Shown piece by piece: positions 1 through 6,622 of a stretch of 7,990 nt of DNA. Made by a program: the position numbers and the translations under genes. Origin of the DNA: Vulcanimicrobiota bacterium (GTDB lineage Bacteria > Vulcanimicrobiota > Vulcanimicrobiia > Vulcanimicrobiales > Vulcanimicrobiaceae); the NCBI GenBank assembly GCA_003167055.1, contig PMUE01000226.1:2475-10464 (forward strand), written 5' to 3'. Position 1 is the stretch's first letter, and each line of letters opens with the position of its first letter. Under the pieces are notes generated by a model. That model was not told where the DNA came from, made no database searches, and was given only the letters and a program-made list of their open reading frames with translations.

Positions 1-45
1 CCCGAAGATATCAAGACTCCGAAAAACGGAAGTCCCGGAACATAG
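1..45 (+). CDS. C-terminal end of an upstream gene (partial)
   Basis: Only the last 14 codons and a TAG stop (43-45) are inside the window, giving the tail PEDIKTPKNGSPGT. The frame is open from base 1, and the stop lies 3 bases before the ATG of the NurA-like gene, which suggests one operon. The visible residues identify no family. Because NurA nucleases are usually encoded next to the HerA FtsK-like pump ATPase, HerA is the natural guess, but this rests on context alone. Confidence 0.5.
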   Translation, partial: PEDIKTPKNGSPGT

Positions 46-48
46 CGC

Positions 49-1437
49 ATGCCATTCAACAATCAACAGGCGAGCAAAGTCGGGCACGAAGACCTGCTCC
101 GCAATCCAGACATCGATGCGTATCTCTCATCGATCGGCGATGTCCCCCGACCAGAACCAGCTCAGCTTGCGCAGATATTCGGCAAGTCGCCCACTATCGA
201 CGCGTTCGAGCCCAGTATTCCAGAGGTGATCGTTGCATTCGACGGCTCGCTGTACGAGGCGTCGGCTGATGTGGACGAGCCAAGCAGGCGCGTGGGATAC
301 GTGAAGGTCGGGATGGTCGCGCTCAACGTCAAGAAGTATCTCGACCTTTCTGACCGCAACATGCCGTACGTGGATCCGATGGCGGTGAATCGTCTGCAGG
401 ATCGCAGCGCTCTGAGCATGGCTCTTCCGAGCGCGTACCTTAAAGAACCGTCTCTCGATTCTGTGACCGATGGGTATCGTGCTGCCATCCATCGCTACTA
501 CTCGAGCGACAAGACGAAGATCGGCACCGACAAGAGCACTCTGCTCGATACCCTCCTCGAACTGCTTCGCACAATGGGCGCTATCGTCGAGGAGAATGGC
601 GCCGAATGGGTCGTGTTACCAAGGTGCCCAGCTATCGATTGCGACCAAAAAAACGTGGGCGTTCCTCTTAAGGGCGAAGGATCGTGCCCGTCCTGCATGG
701 CCCCACTTTTCGTCACCGACAAGCTCCGAGTCTGGGAATGCTTCAACGAAGCGTCGACTAATGCGGAGTCGTTCAGCAGGCTCATGCTCGCGAGCGAAAG
801 CCTCGTGCTCCTTCATTCTCTGCTGTTCTTTAAAAGGGCCGGTCTGCTAGCGCAGCTGTCGAACTACGCCTTCATCATGGATGGCCCGCTGTCGATCAGC
901 GGCGAAGCCGCGCCACTTCACGACCCCATCATGCGTACGATCAACGAACTCCAATTGGATATGATTTCGCACGGGCTCGCACCACCGCTCATCATGGGTT
1001 TGACCAAGACGGGCATCGCCGTCGAGCACTTCGCCGCACTGAATGAGTCCATTCCCAACGGCATCGCGTTTCCGGTCACGGACGAGTACCGCTACAACAA
1101 CATTTTAGGCAAACGAGAACGCGCTAAGCCTTTCGGCGACGAATTTTACTACGGCCAGGACGTGCTAATCAAGACCGCAGAGGGCCGGCAATTCCTCATT
1201 TCGCTTCCTTATCCGTGGAACACGAAGCAAGATCCAGAGTTCCAATCCAGCCGTTTTGAGCTTTCAAAGTACCGCAACGTTGACATAGCGATTGGAATTA
1301 TCAACTTGTTCCAATCGGATCTTTACGAGAACTCGATGGTGCCAGTGATTCTTGCGCACGAGTATGCTTCCATCAGCCTAGCGCCCGGTGGGAAGATTCT
1401 CGATTTGGTCACCGCTCGTGCTCTCGGGGCCGCCTGA
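49..1437 (+). CDS. nurA: NurA-family nuclease with inserted zinc ribbon
   Basis: This is a 462-residue protein resembling the NurA nuclease family, metal-dependent enzymes with an RNase H-like fold. They process DNA ends together with the HerA hexameric ATPase, in archaeal repair and in several bacterial anti-phage systems. Visible support is an N-terminal acidic strand with FDGS at residues 64-67, a second acidic strand with DGPL at 278-281, and a C-terminal AHEYA at 436-440 that fits the conserved NurA histidine region. Between the two acidic strands is a four-cysteine cluster (C193, C198, C213, C216) typical of a zinc ribbon, followed by VTDKLRVWE (222-230), a segment I associate with bacterial NurA relatives. 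The start is ATG with a GGA (37-39) nine bases upstream. It is closely spaced with an upstream gene (3 bases) and with the next gene (1 base), so it is probably one operon. The exact catalytic set is inferred from family resemblance, not from an alignment. Confidence 0.75.
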   Translation: MPFNNQQASKVGHEDLLRNPDIDAYLSSIGDVPRPEPAQLAQIFGKSPTIDAFEPSIPEVIVAFDGSLYEASADVDEPSRRVGYVKVGMVALNVKKYLDLSDRNMPYVDPMAVNRLQDRSALSMALPSAYLKEPSLDSVTDGYRAAIHRYYSSDKTKIGTDKSTLLDTLLELLRTMGAIVEENGAEWVVLPRCPAIDCDQKNVGVPLKGEGSCPSCMAPLFVTDKLRVWECFNEASTNAESFSRLMLASESLVLLHSLLFFKRAGLLAQLSNYAFIMDGPLSISGEAAPLHDPIMRTINELQLDMISHGLAPPLIMGLTKTGIAVEHFAALNESIPNGIAFPVTDEYRYNNILGKRERAKPFGDEFYYGQDVLIKTAEGRQFLISLPYPWNTKQDPEFQSSRFELSKYRNVDIAIGIINLFQSDLYENSMVPVILAHEYASISLAPGGKILDLVTARALGAA

Positions 1438-1438
1438 C

Positions 1439-1726
1439 ATGGAATGCCGGCGTTGCGAGACAGGTGCGAGCTATCGACCAGCTGTGATCGCTCTCTTCAC
1501 CGAAGAACCCGAGCGACTTTACAATCGTAAATCGATATTCGATTCGCTGGTCAAAGCAGGGGCAGCGTGCGCGCAATGCTGCTCGCCAACCCGCATCGGC
1601 TCAATGCTCTACCATCTGCGCCAGGACGGGATCGTCGAAAAGTTAGGAACCGGTCTATTTAAGAATCGAAAGACGGATGATCCAGGCGGAGACTTCGCTT
1701 ATGCGGAGCGTTCAAGGAACCAATAG
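1439..1726 (+). CDS. Small winged-helix-like protein with two cysteine pairs
   Basis: This is a 95-residue protein of unknown function. The frame is open further upstream, but the ATG at 1439 lies one base after the nurA stop and is the natural coupled start. It begins MECRRCE, giving a CxxC pair (C3, C6). A second pair, with an adjacent third cysteine, is at C44, C47 and C48. Four of these could bind one zinc. The segment from about residue 12 to 75 reads like a winged helix: a helix (PAVIALF), a second helix (SIFDSLVKAG), a recognition-like helix (RIGSMLYHLRQDGIVEKLG), and the turn GTGLFKNR as a wing. It could be a DNA-binding partner or a regulator of the NurA operon. The family was not recognised, and the fold call is inference from the helix pattern. 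Confidence 0.6.
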   Translation: MECRRCETGASYRPAVIALFTEEPERLYNRKSIFDSLVKAGAACAQCCSPTRIGSMLYHLRQDGIVEKLGTGLFKNRKTDDPGGDFAYAERSRNQ

Positions 1727-1831
1727 CGAACGTACCAATGGTCTTGCTTCACCTACGCTGAGCGCGCCGCGGAACCCCGGTGATCGGTTCTTGCCGCTGG
1801 TGAGCTGTCTGAGGGACCTGCCGCCGGCTCA

Positions 1832-1858
1832 GCCAACGAGAACCCGGGCATCGTTGGC
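1832..1858. other. Stem-loop in the gap before the HIT gene
   Basis: GCCAACGA (1832-1839) pairs perfectly with TCGTTGGC (1851-1858) around an 11-base loop containing CCCGGG. There is no T-run, so it is a poor intrinsic terminator. It sits directly before a GTG (1862) that could serve as a long-form start for the HIT gene and would hinder initiation there. The rest of 1727-2017 holds no gene or promoter that I can support. It may be chance. Confidence 0.25.
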
Positions 1859-2017
1859 GGCGTGACCCTGGAAAGAACGGCAACCCCTGCTAGCGTTCAT
1901 GCGTTTATGAGAGGCGTGTCCTCATTTTCCACAGGGCTTAGACACAAGGTTTTCACCAATACGAAGCGCGGAAATGCATACGAGCCTTCCCGGCCGAATA
2001 TTGAAAAGGCAGGGCAG

Positions 2018-2731
2018 ATGTTGATTCAGCATGACGGTCTTCGAGAGGTAGGAGCGGTGATCAGCCAAGACAGCACATTAGATCTCGACAGCACACGATG
2101 TTCGATGTGCGCGGCCGTGCGAGCGCCGGCGCCCGACGCTTGGGACGAGCCGCTGTTTGAGAGCGCGAATTTCGTTGCTGTCACGTCGATCGGTGCGCTG
2201 GTTCCAGGTTGGCTGCTGATAGTGCCTCGGAAGCACCAACTTTCGATGGGCTTCCTCTCAAATGCGCTGAGTAGCGAGTTGCACGCTTTCAAGAATGACG
2301 TTGCTGACGTTCTCGGGGAAATCTATGGCCCCGTCAGCGCATTTGAGCACGGGCCGTCCGCGGCGAAACGTCTTGCTGGTTGCGGCGTAGACCACGCTCA
2401 TCTGCACTTAGTTCCGACGACGATTGATTTGCGTCGAGAGGCAGAGCCGTTTCTGCCGTCCGGTGCGGCGTGGATGGTAGCTGATGAAGGCGCCTGCAAG
2501 AGGGCTGCCCTAAACGACTTGGACTACTTGTATCTAGAGCAACCCTTAGGTAGTGGGTCGATCGTGGCGCACGATGGCATAGGGAGTCAGATTTTTCGGC
2601 GAGTGATAGCCTCGGCGCTCAACGTGCCTGAGCAGTTCAACTGGCGCGAGCATCGACAACTGGAGAATGTAATGTCGTCAATTTGGACAATCCGTGCGTA
2701 CGAGCAACGGCGCTTAGCGGGCTGCACATAG
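2018..2731 (+). CDS. HIT-family (histidine triad) nucleotide-binding protein
   Basis: This is a 237-residue protein of the HIT superfamily, nucleotide hydrolases and transferases that work through a phospho-histidine intermediate. The signature is GVDHAHLHLVP: H126, H128 and H130 form the H-x-H-x-H triad. It is preceded by the strand PGWLLIVPRKH (63-73) and FEHG (109-112). A CxxC (C28, C31) near the N-terminus fits the zinc-binding pair of many HIT proteins. A C-terminal region of about 100 residues ends with FNWREH (207-212) and is not assigned. ATG 2018 was chosen because AAAAGG (2004-2009) lies eight bases upstream. The frame stays open back to GTG 1862 (289 residues) and ATG 1907, neither with a visible Shine-Dalgarno site, so a longer protein is possible. 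Its stop is six bases before the membrane-protein gene, suggesting cotranscription. The substrate is unknown. Confidence 0.8.
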   Translation: MLIQHDGLREVGAVISQDSTLDLDSTRCSMCAAVRAPAPDAWDEPLFESANFVAVTSIGALVPGWLLIVPRKHQLSMGFLSNALSSELHAFKNDVADVLGEIYGPVSAFEHGPSAAKRLAGCGVDHAHLHLVPTTIDLRREAEPFLPSGAAWMVADEGACKRAALNDLDYLYLEQPLGSGSIVAHDGIGSQIFRRVIASALNVPEQFNWREHRQLENVMSSIWTIRAYEQRRLAGCT

Positions 2732-2737
2732 GCAGCA

Positions 2738-3325
2738 GTGGGCACAGACGATATATTCGCGGGCGGGCCTTCCAGCAAATGCGATTTTCGGAGCGAACGA
2801 TGGGATTGGAAAACGCGGTATCCTAAGGAAGCGCTCGTGCGAATCTGGTGGGAGGCAGCCTATCTTTTTCTGCTAGTTATCGTTGAGCCGCTCTTGATTG
2901 CGGTTTTTTGGCTTGGCTATCCTAATCATGTGCTGCACCTCGATGCGTCGCGATACAACATTTTTCTCACCTATGTTTTCGCAGCTTTGAGCGGCTCTCT
3001 CGGCGGCGTGCTGTTTGACCTAAAGTGGCTATACCACACTGTTGCAAAGGGCGAGTGGCACGATGACCGCCGGCCTTGGCGAATATTTGTCCCTTTTATT
3101 TCGGGCGGCCTAGCGTTTGCAATGATGGCGCTAATCTCTTCTCAGGTGTTTGAAGTACTTAACAGGAGTGTGGTCACATCGCATCAGTTTGCGGTTGGCT
3201 TCTCGTTCCTTGTCGGGTACTTTTCGGACAACGCGATCGCGAAACTGTCAAAACTCGCGCAATCTATGTTTGGCTTGCATCCGGAAAAGGAGGACGGCGG
3301 CGACTCTAAGTCGGGTTCTACCTAG
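2738..3325 (+). CDS. Small four-helix membrane protein
   Basis: This is a 195-residue protein with four likely membrane segments, at about residues 39-60, 74-95, 115-138 and 150-168. No signal peptide is seen. The N-terminal 35 residues are polar with several basic residues, and the tail is short and charged (HPEKEDGGDS). The last membrane segment ends in GYFSDNAIAKLSKLA, a pattern I have seen in uncharacterised small membrane proteins. The GTG at 2738 follows the HIT gene stop by six bases. A second in-frame GTG at 2837 has a better Shine-Dalgarno site (AAGGA, 2826-2829 region, about seven bases away) and would give 162 residues still containing all four helices. It could be an effector, sensor or anchor for the HIT and ATP-grasp/MazG proteins. 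No enzymatic motif is visible, and its function is unknown. Confidence 0.7.
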   Translation: MGTDDIFAGGPSSKCDFRSERWDWKTRYPKEALVRIWWEAAYLFLLVIVEPLLIAVFWLGYPNHVLHLDASRYNIFLTYVFAALSGSLGGVLFDLKWLYHTVAKGEWHDDRRPWRIFVPFISGGLAFAMMALISSQVFEVLNRSVVTSHQFAVGFSFLVGYFSDNAIAKLSKLAQSMFGLHPEKEDGGDSKSGST

Positions 3326-3425
3326 ATGTCTAACGCCCTAAGTCTCAAGCATTCATGCATTTCGCGACCCGTGCCGTGCTAAGTAGCCAATAGACACGAT
3401 CCTAAGGCGCAGTTTCATAGAAAAG

Positions 3426-6020
3426 TTGTCGTTGTCGCCGGTGAGCGATACCACCGTTCTGACGCCATCCGGGCCGCTAGTTCTTGCCGCCCAGGAAATC
3501 ACGACGGATAGCGTCGGCCACAAGGCGTTCGGACTCAGTTCCATCCCGCCAAACTGGACGCCGCCGTTCGTTGTGCTCGAAGCCGCCCTTTTTGATACGG
3601 AAACAGCTGGACACGACATCGAGCAGTTTCTTCTTGGGCATTTTGACGGCGATTGGCAGATGAGACCGGACTCTCAGGTGATCGTGCGCTCCAGCGGAAC
3701 CGCCGAAACGATATCTCAGCGCGGCCGCCTTGATTCGCAGCAGACGGTCGTTAGTGACGTCGAACGTACAATTCGGCGGCTCATCGCGGAAGCACCTGAT
3801 ATCGGCGACAGCCGTTTGCATTGGATCGTTCAGCCACTGGTTTTGGCGCGTGCTAAGGGTGGTTTGTCAAATGAGCGTAGGACAAGTGAAGAAGGTCGTG
3901 ACTGGCTCCTGGAAGTTGAGCGGCTTGACGGTGCGATGCAGACGCAGCAGAGCCGGCTGGCGATCCGTCGTTGGCGCCACGGGGAAAAGTACAGCTCGTC
4001 GGGGTTAGCCTGCTACTCTATCGGTCAAATCAGTATTGCACTTCGCGAGGTCGCAAAGTGGGGTTGCAGTTTCGCGCCGCGGCTTCTTCTGGAATGGGTG
4101 TGGGACGGCAGCCGCCTTTGGATGGTACAAGCCGATGTGGCCGAGGAGACTGGCGTCAATCCGAATGATTTCATTCACATCTCTATTCCGAATGTAAGCG
4201 TCTCGAAGCTCAGTGCTTTCCGCGAAGCAACGGACGACGACTTCGCAAGATATAGAAAATTGAGCAATGCGCGGTTGTACTCGGAACTGGGCTATAAGAT
4301 GCCAAGCTTCTATGTACTTGATGATCCCGAAATCGTCAGTTCAATTGTGGCTGGTACCGTTCCGGATTCTCTTTCTAATGATCTCGAGATTCTTACAAAG
4401 CGTCCGCTGATTCTCCGCAGCGACAGTGACAATGTACCAGATGAGGATCGCGAAATGCTGCCCCGCAGCGATGAGTTGCATACTTGTGCGGCCGCAAAGG
4501 AATGGCTGACCGAATCTTTCCGACAGCGGCTAGTATCTAGCGGGCTGGCGGAATACAAGTTCTGCCTCATTGCGCATCACTTTATCCCTTCAGTCGCGTC
4601 GGCTTGGGCGCGGGCAGAACCCGGTTCGCCGCTCGTTAGGATTGAATCTCTTTGGGGAGTACCAGAGGGCCTCTACTGGCATGCGTATGATTCATATGAA
4701 GTAGACACTGGCTCACCGCGCTTGCCGAAGGAGATGCCGAAGAACCCCGGATATACTTGCGCGGTCAAAACTCGTTTCAAATCCACGTTCGTGGCGTCTA
4801 GGCCGGACGGTAGTTGGGGTTATTTTTCGCCCAAGAGACCATACGACTGGAACCGCAGCATCCACTACACGGCATGGCTAAACGAGATCGCTTATATGAC
4901 TCGCAGGATTGCCGAAGCGAAGGGCCAGCCTATCGGGGTGATGTGGTTCATTGATAATCACCGCAAGGCGACGCCCAATCGGATAATGCCGTGGTATCAC
5001 AGCCGATCGGAGTTCTTGGGCACGCCGAAAGCTGCTCCTACCCGCAAGTGGCGACGCTCTCAGGACATTATTATTAGGTCGCTCGATGATTGGAACGACC
5101 TTCGGACGCATGACTTCGGGGCGTCTCCGATAGAGCGCGTGTCTATAGTTCCGAACGACTCAAACCTGATACGAAACCGAGAGTTTGTCGACGCAATTGC
5201 TGTCTTTGCGAAAGAGCACGATTTCGTAATTGAACTGTCCGGCAGCATTCTGGCTCACGCCTACTTCCGATTTCAGCACTTCGGCGCTCGTGTCGAATGC
5301 GTTGACCTCTATGCCAAAGACGATACTGTGTCGGTCTTCAACAAAGTAGTGCGCGATCGCATTCCGGAGCTAATATCGGAGCGAGGCGAGAAAGCTTCCA
5401 CCGTTCGGCTTGTAGGCGATGCTCTGGATGTTGCGCTTCGGCGAAAACTCGTGGAGGAGGCCCTGGAGGCCCTTGATGCCCGCTCGGGTGACGAGACATT
5501 GGAGGAGCTGGCCGACGTTTTGGAGGTCGTTCACGGGATCTGCCATGCGCTCAATCAACCAATGAGCGCGATTGAAGAGAGACGCCGGGAAAAGCGGAAG
5601 AAACGCGGTGGCTTTGAGTCAGGGCTAATGCTTGAGCAGACAGTTACTCCTCAGGCGATCGCTACACGCGCGAAAGAACCGGCCCACGGCGAACCTGGAA
5701 CCAGGCCCGGCGTCATATCGGATCCGGCGTTTTTTCCTGAGAGCCGCACCTATACAAAACGCGACCTTCGCGCGCCGCAAGATGTTGAGATTGAAAAAAT
5801 GTTCACGGTTCGAACGGAAATTACCGAAGGCCGGGCTGAGGAAAGTCTCAATTTCGACTTACCGGGCGAGCCTGGGGCGCAAAAGTTCACGCTCGCGCTG
5901 GAGCTCCAGCGAGAAGGCGGTTCGATACGCGCGGTCGTGCGTTTGCGGAAAAGCCCAAGCCAGATGCGACTGGATTTGGAACCAAATCAGGTCGCGTTCG
6001 ATTTTTTGAATCGGAAGTGA
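3426..6020 (+). CDS. Tandem PPDK-type ATP-grasp modules fused to a MazG-like pyrophosphohydrolase
   Basis: This is an 864-residue fusion. Residues about 80-240 look like a PEP synthase/PPDK nucleotide-binding domain: VIVRSSGTAE (85-94), GRLDSQ (100-105), and LLEWVWDGSRLWMVQAD (221-237). Residues about 326-530 look like a second copy: RPLILRSDSD (326-335), VRIESLWGVPEGLY (404-417), and a final strand GVMWFID (504-510). Residues 546-628 are an unassigned alpha/beta segment. Residues 637-737 are MazG/phosphoribosyl-ATP pyrophosphohydrolase-like: VVRDRIPELI, then the metal motif ExxE (E678, E681) and ExxD (E694, D697) with 12 residues between, then KRGGFESGLMLE. The last 120 residues are a beta-rich unassigned tail. 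The phospho-histidine and PEP-binding domains of real PPDK or PEP synthase are absent. The MazG part should hydrolyse NTPs or a related nucleotide. What the ATP-grasp part makes is unknown. The start is uncertain: TTG 3426, TTG 3432 and GTG 3441 all lack a clear Shine-Dalgarno site. The 100 bases before it hold nothing I can call. Confidence 0.8.
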   Translation: MSLSPVSDTTVLTPSGPLVLAAQEITTDSVGHKAFGLSSIPPNWTPPFVVLEAALFDTETAGHDIEQFLLGHFDGDWQMRPDSQVIVRSSGTAETISQRGRLDSQQTVVSDVERTIRRLIAEAPDIGDSRLHWIVQPLVLARAKGGLSNERRTSEEGRDWLLEVERLDGAMQTQQSRLAIRRWRHGEKYSSSGLACYSIGQISIALREVAKWGCSFAPRLLLEWVWDGSRLWMVQADVAEETGVNPNDFIHISIPNVSVSKLSAFREATDDDFARYRKLSNARLYSELGYKMPSFYVLDDPEIVSSIVAGTVPDSLSNDLEILTKRPLILRSDSDNVPDEDREMLPRSDELHTCAAAKEWLTESFRQRLVSSGLAEYKFCLIAHHFIPSVASAWARAEPGSPLVRIESLWGVPEGLYWHAYDSYEVDTGSPRLPKEMPKNPGYTCAVKTRFKSTFVASRPDGSWGYFSPKRPYDWNRSIHYTAWLNEIAYMTRRIAEAKGQPIGVMWFIDNHRKATPNRIMPWYHSRSEFLGTPKAAPTRKWRRSQDIIIRSLDDWNDLRTHDFGASPIERVSIVPNDSNLIRNREFVDAIAVFAKEHDFVIELSGSILAHAYFRFQHFGARVECVDLYAKDDTVSVFNKVVRDRIPELISERGEKASTVRLVGDALDVALRRKLVEEALEALDARSGDETLEELADVLEVVHGICHALNQPMSAIEERRREKRKKRGGFESGLMLEQTVTPQAIATRAKEPAHGEPGTRPGVISDPAFFPESRTYTKRDLRAPQDVEIEKMFTVRTEITEGRAEESLNFDLPGEPGAQKFTLALELQREGGSIRAVVRLRKSPSQMRLDLEPNQVAFDFLNRK

Positions 6021-6238
6021 GCGGACGTTTGGAGCGCCTTGGCTATAGCAAGGAGTGTGTCGGGGCGCGGGTTCGCCGAACCGCTCTCGAGCTTTTGAAA
6101 GTGACGGACGCTAATCTGGGCTTTAACCGCAACGTCTTCTTGCGTTACGGTGGACCCAAGGGATTGACGGCGCTCTTTGATGGCGAGCGCCAGCGCTTTG
6201 CGCATCTGTTCGAGGCTTGCCACGCCTTGGATTGTCAT
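5987..6238 (-). CDS. XRE-family helix-turn-helix regulator
   Basis: This is an 83-residue DNA-binding protein of the Cro/C1 (XRE) type. The helix-turn-helix is at about residues 31-70: VTQEDVAVKAQISVRHFQKL, then ESGSANPRPDTLLAIAKAL, a near-textbook match. The N-terminal helix (QMRKALALAIKERRQSLG) completes the five-helix bundle, and no extra domain follows. The ATG start at 6238 has only a weak Shine-Dalgarno site. Its last 34 bases overlap the end of the ATP-grasp/MazG gene on the opposite strand, so the two converge tail to tail and may interfere with each other. A palindrome and a possible -10 box lie 26-54 bases upstream, which suggests autoregulation. It could control the cassette next to it, but that is inference. 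Confidence 0.85.
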   Translation of the reverse strand: MTIQGVASLEQMRKALALAIKERRQSLGSTVTQEDVAVKAQISVRHFQKLESGSANPRPDTLLAIAKALQTSAHFRFKKSNAT

Positions 6239-6263
6239 ACAGGCCGCGGCATTTTAACCACGA

Positions 6264-6292
6264 TCTATAGAACGCGGCGTTAACGCCGTGTT
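6264..6292 (-). promoter_or_regulatory. Possible promoter and operator of the XRE gene
   Basis: A palindrome spans 6271-6292: arms AACGCGGCGTT and AACGCCGTGTT, complementary at ten of eleven positions, with the odd pair a G-T wobble. Reading the minus strand, TATAGA (6264-6269) follows directly and could be a -10 box, with the XRE start codon 26 bases beyond it. No convincing -35 hexamer is seen. The palindrome would sit in the promoter spacer, a usual place for an autorepressor operator. It could instead be a weak terminator for plus-strand transcripts, since it is followed by TTT. Confidence 0.4.
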
Positions 6293-6408
6293 TGCGCCTA
6301 GCTCCAGTGAGCCAAGAGGCGATTCGTATTTTGGGGTGTTTTTAGCTGCGCGTCTTGCGGCACGCAAGGCTGTGAAGCGCTAACGATTATGCGGGGAAGA
6401 AGTAATAC

Positions 6409-6436
6409 GAAAGGCCGACTTGATTGTCGGCCTTTC
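6409..6436 (-). terminator. Intrinsic terminator hairpin after the higBA operon
   Basis: GAAAGGCCGAC (6409-6419) and GTCGGCCTTTC (6426-6436) form a perfect 11-bp stem with a six-base loop. The A3...T3 flanks are built into the stem, so it could end transcripts from either side. It lies ten bases past the stop of the small basic gene on the minus strand, the expected place for the end of that operon. The U-tract is short, so efficiency may be modest. The neighbouring stretch 6293-6408 holds no gene I can support, only a minor 6-bp stem with a 3-base loop (6354-6368). Confidence 0.65.
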
Positions 6437-6445
6437 AGGATTCGA

Positions 6446-6601
6446 CTATCGGCGCCTCGCACCGCGCCGCGAGCGGCGCACGCATTTTCGGCGCTTCTGC
6501 TCTTTACGAGCCTCCATTAGCGAGCCAGCTAGGCTACGCTTGACGGGATCTCTGGCCTTCATATTTCGCGCCGCCTTTTTGCGCTGTCGTTTGCTTATCA
6601 T
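6446..6601 (-). CDS. Small, very basic protein of 51 residues, third gene of the higBA operon
   Basis: This is a short reading frame with ATG at 6601 and TAG ending at 6446. It has a near-consensus Shine-Dalgarno site, AAGGGGGTGA (6617-6608), six bases before the ATG. The protein begins MISKRQRKKAARNMKARD and ends in an arginine-rich tail (residues 42-51). By count it has 15 Arg and 8 Lys against 3 acidic residues, with one Cys (C40) and no aromatic residues. It starts 21 bases after the higA stop and ends ten bases before a terminator hairpin, so it fits as the last gene of the operon. The composition suggests nucleic-acid or ribosome binding, but no family is recognised and no function is claimed. 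The plus-strand reading frame across it lacks comparable start signals. Confidence 0.6.
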   Translation of the reverse strand: MISKRQRKKAARNMKARDPVKRSLAGSLMEARKEQKRRKCVRRSRRGARRR

Positions 6602-6607
6602 GTTCTT

Positions 6608-6617
6608 TCACCCCCTT
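6608..6617 (-). promoter_or_regulatory. Strong ribosome binding site of the small basic gene
   Basis: On the minus strand this reads AAGGGGGTGA, one mismatch from the ideal AAGGAGGTGA, six bases before the ATG at 6601. It is the strongest Shine-Dalgarno site I see in the window and is the main reason to believe the small gene is real. Confidence 0.65.
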
Positions 6618-6622
6618 CTGGT

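Noticed and set aside
1677..1865. Plus-strand 62-codon frame bridging the wHTH and HIT genes
   Set aside because: The product is low-complexity and Pro/Arg/Ser-rich, it has no good ribosome site, and it overlaps the end of the previous gene in another frame.
3326..3425. The 100-base gap before the fusion gene as a promoter or recombination site
   Set aside because: No -35/-10 pair with proper spacing and no convincing inverted repeat beyond a trivial GCAT-ATGC were found.
3426..5015. Call as a true PEP synthase or pyruvate phosphate dikinase
   Set aside because: The phospho-histidine domain and PEP-binding barrel are missing, so only the nucleotide-binding part resembles those enzymes.
6017..6283. 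Plus-strand open frame of 88 codons after the fusion gene
   Set aside because: It is the antisense of the XRE regulator, whose helix-turn-helix motif is clear. The plus-strand product shows no domain.
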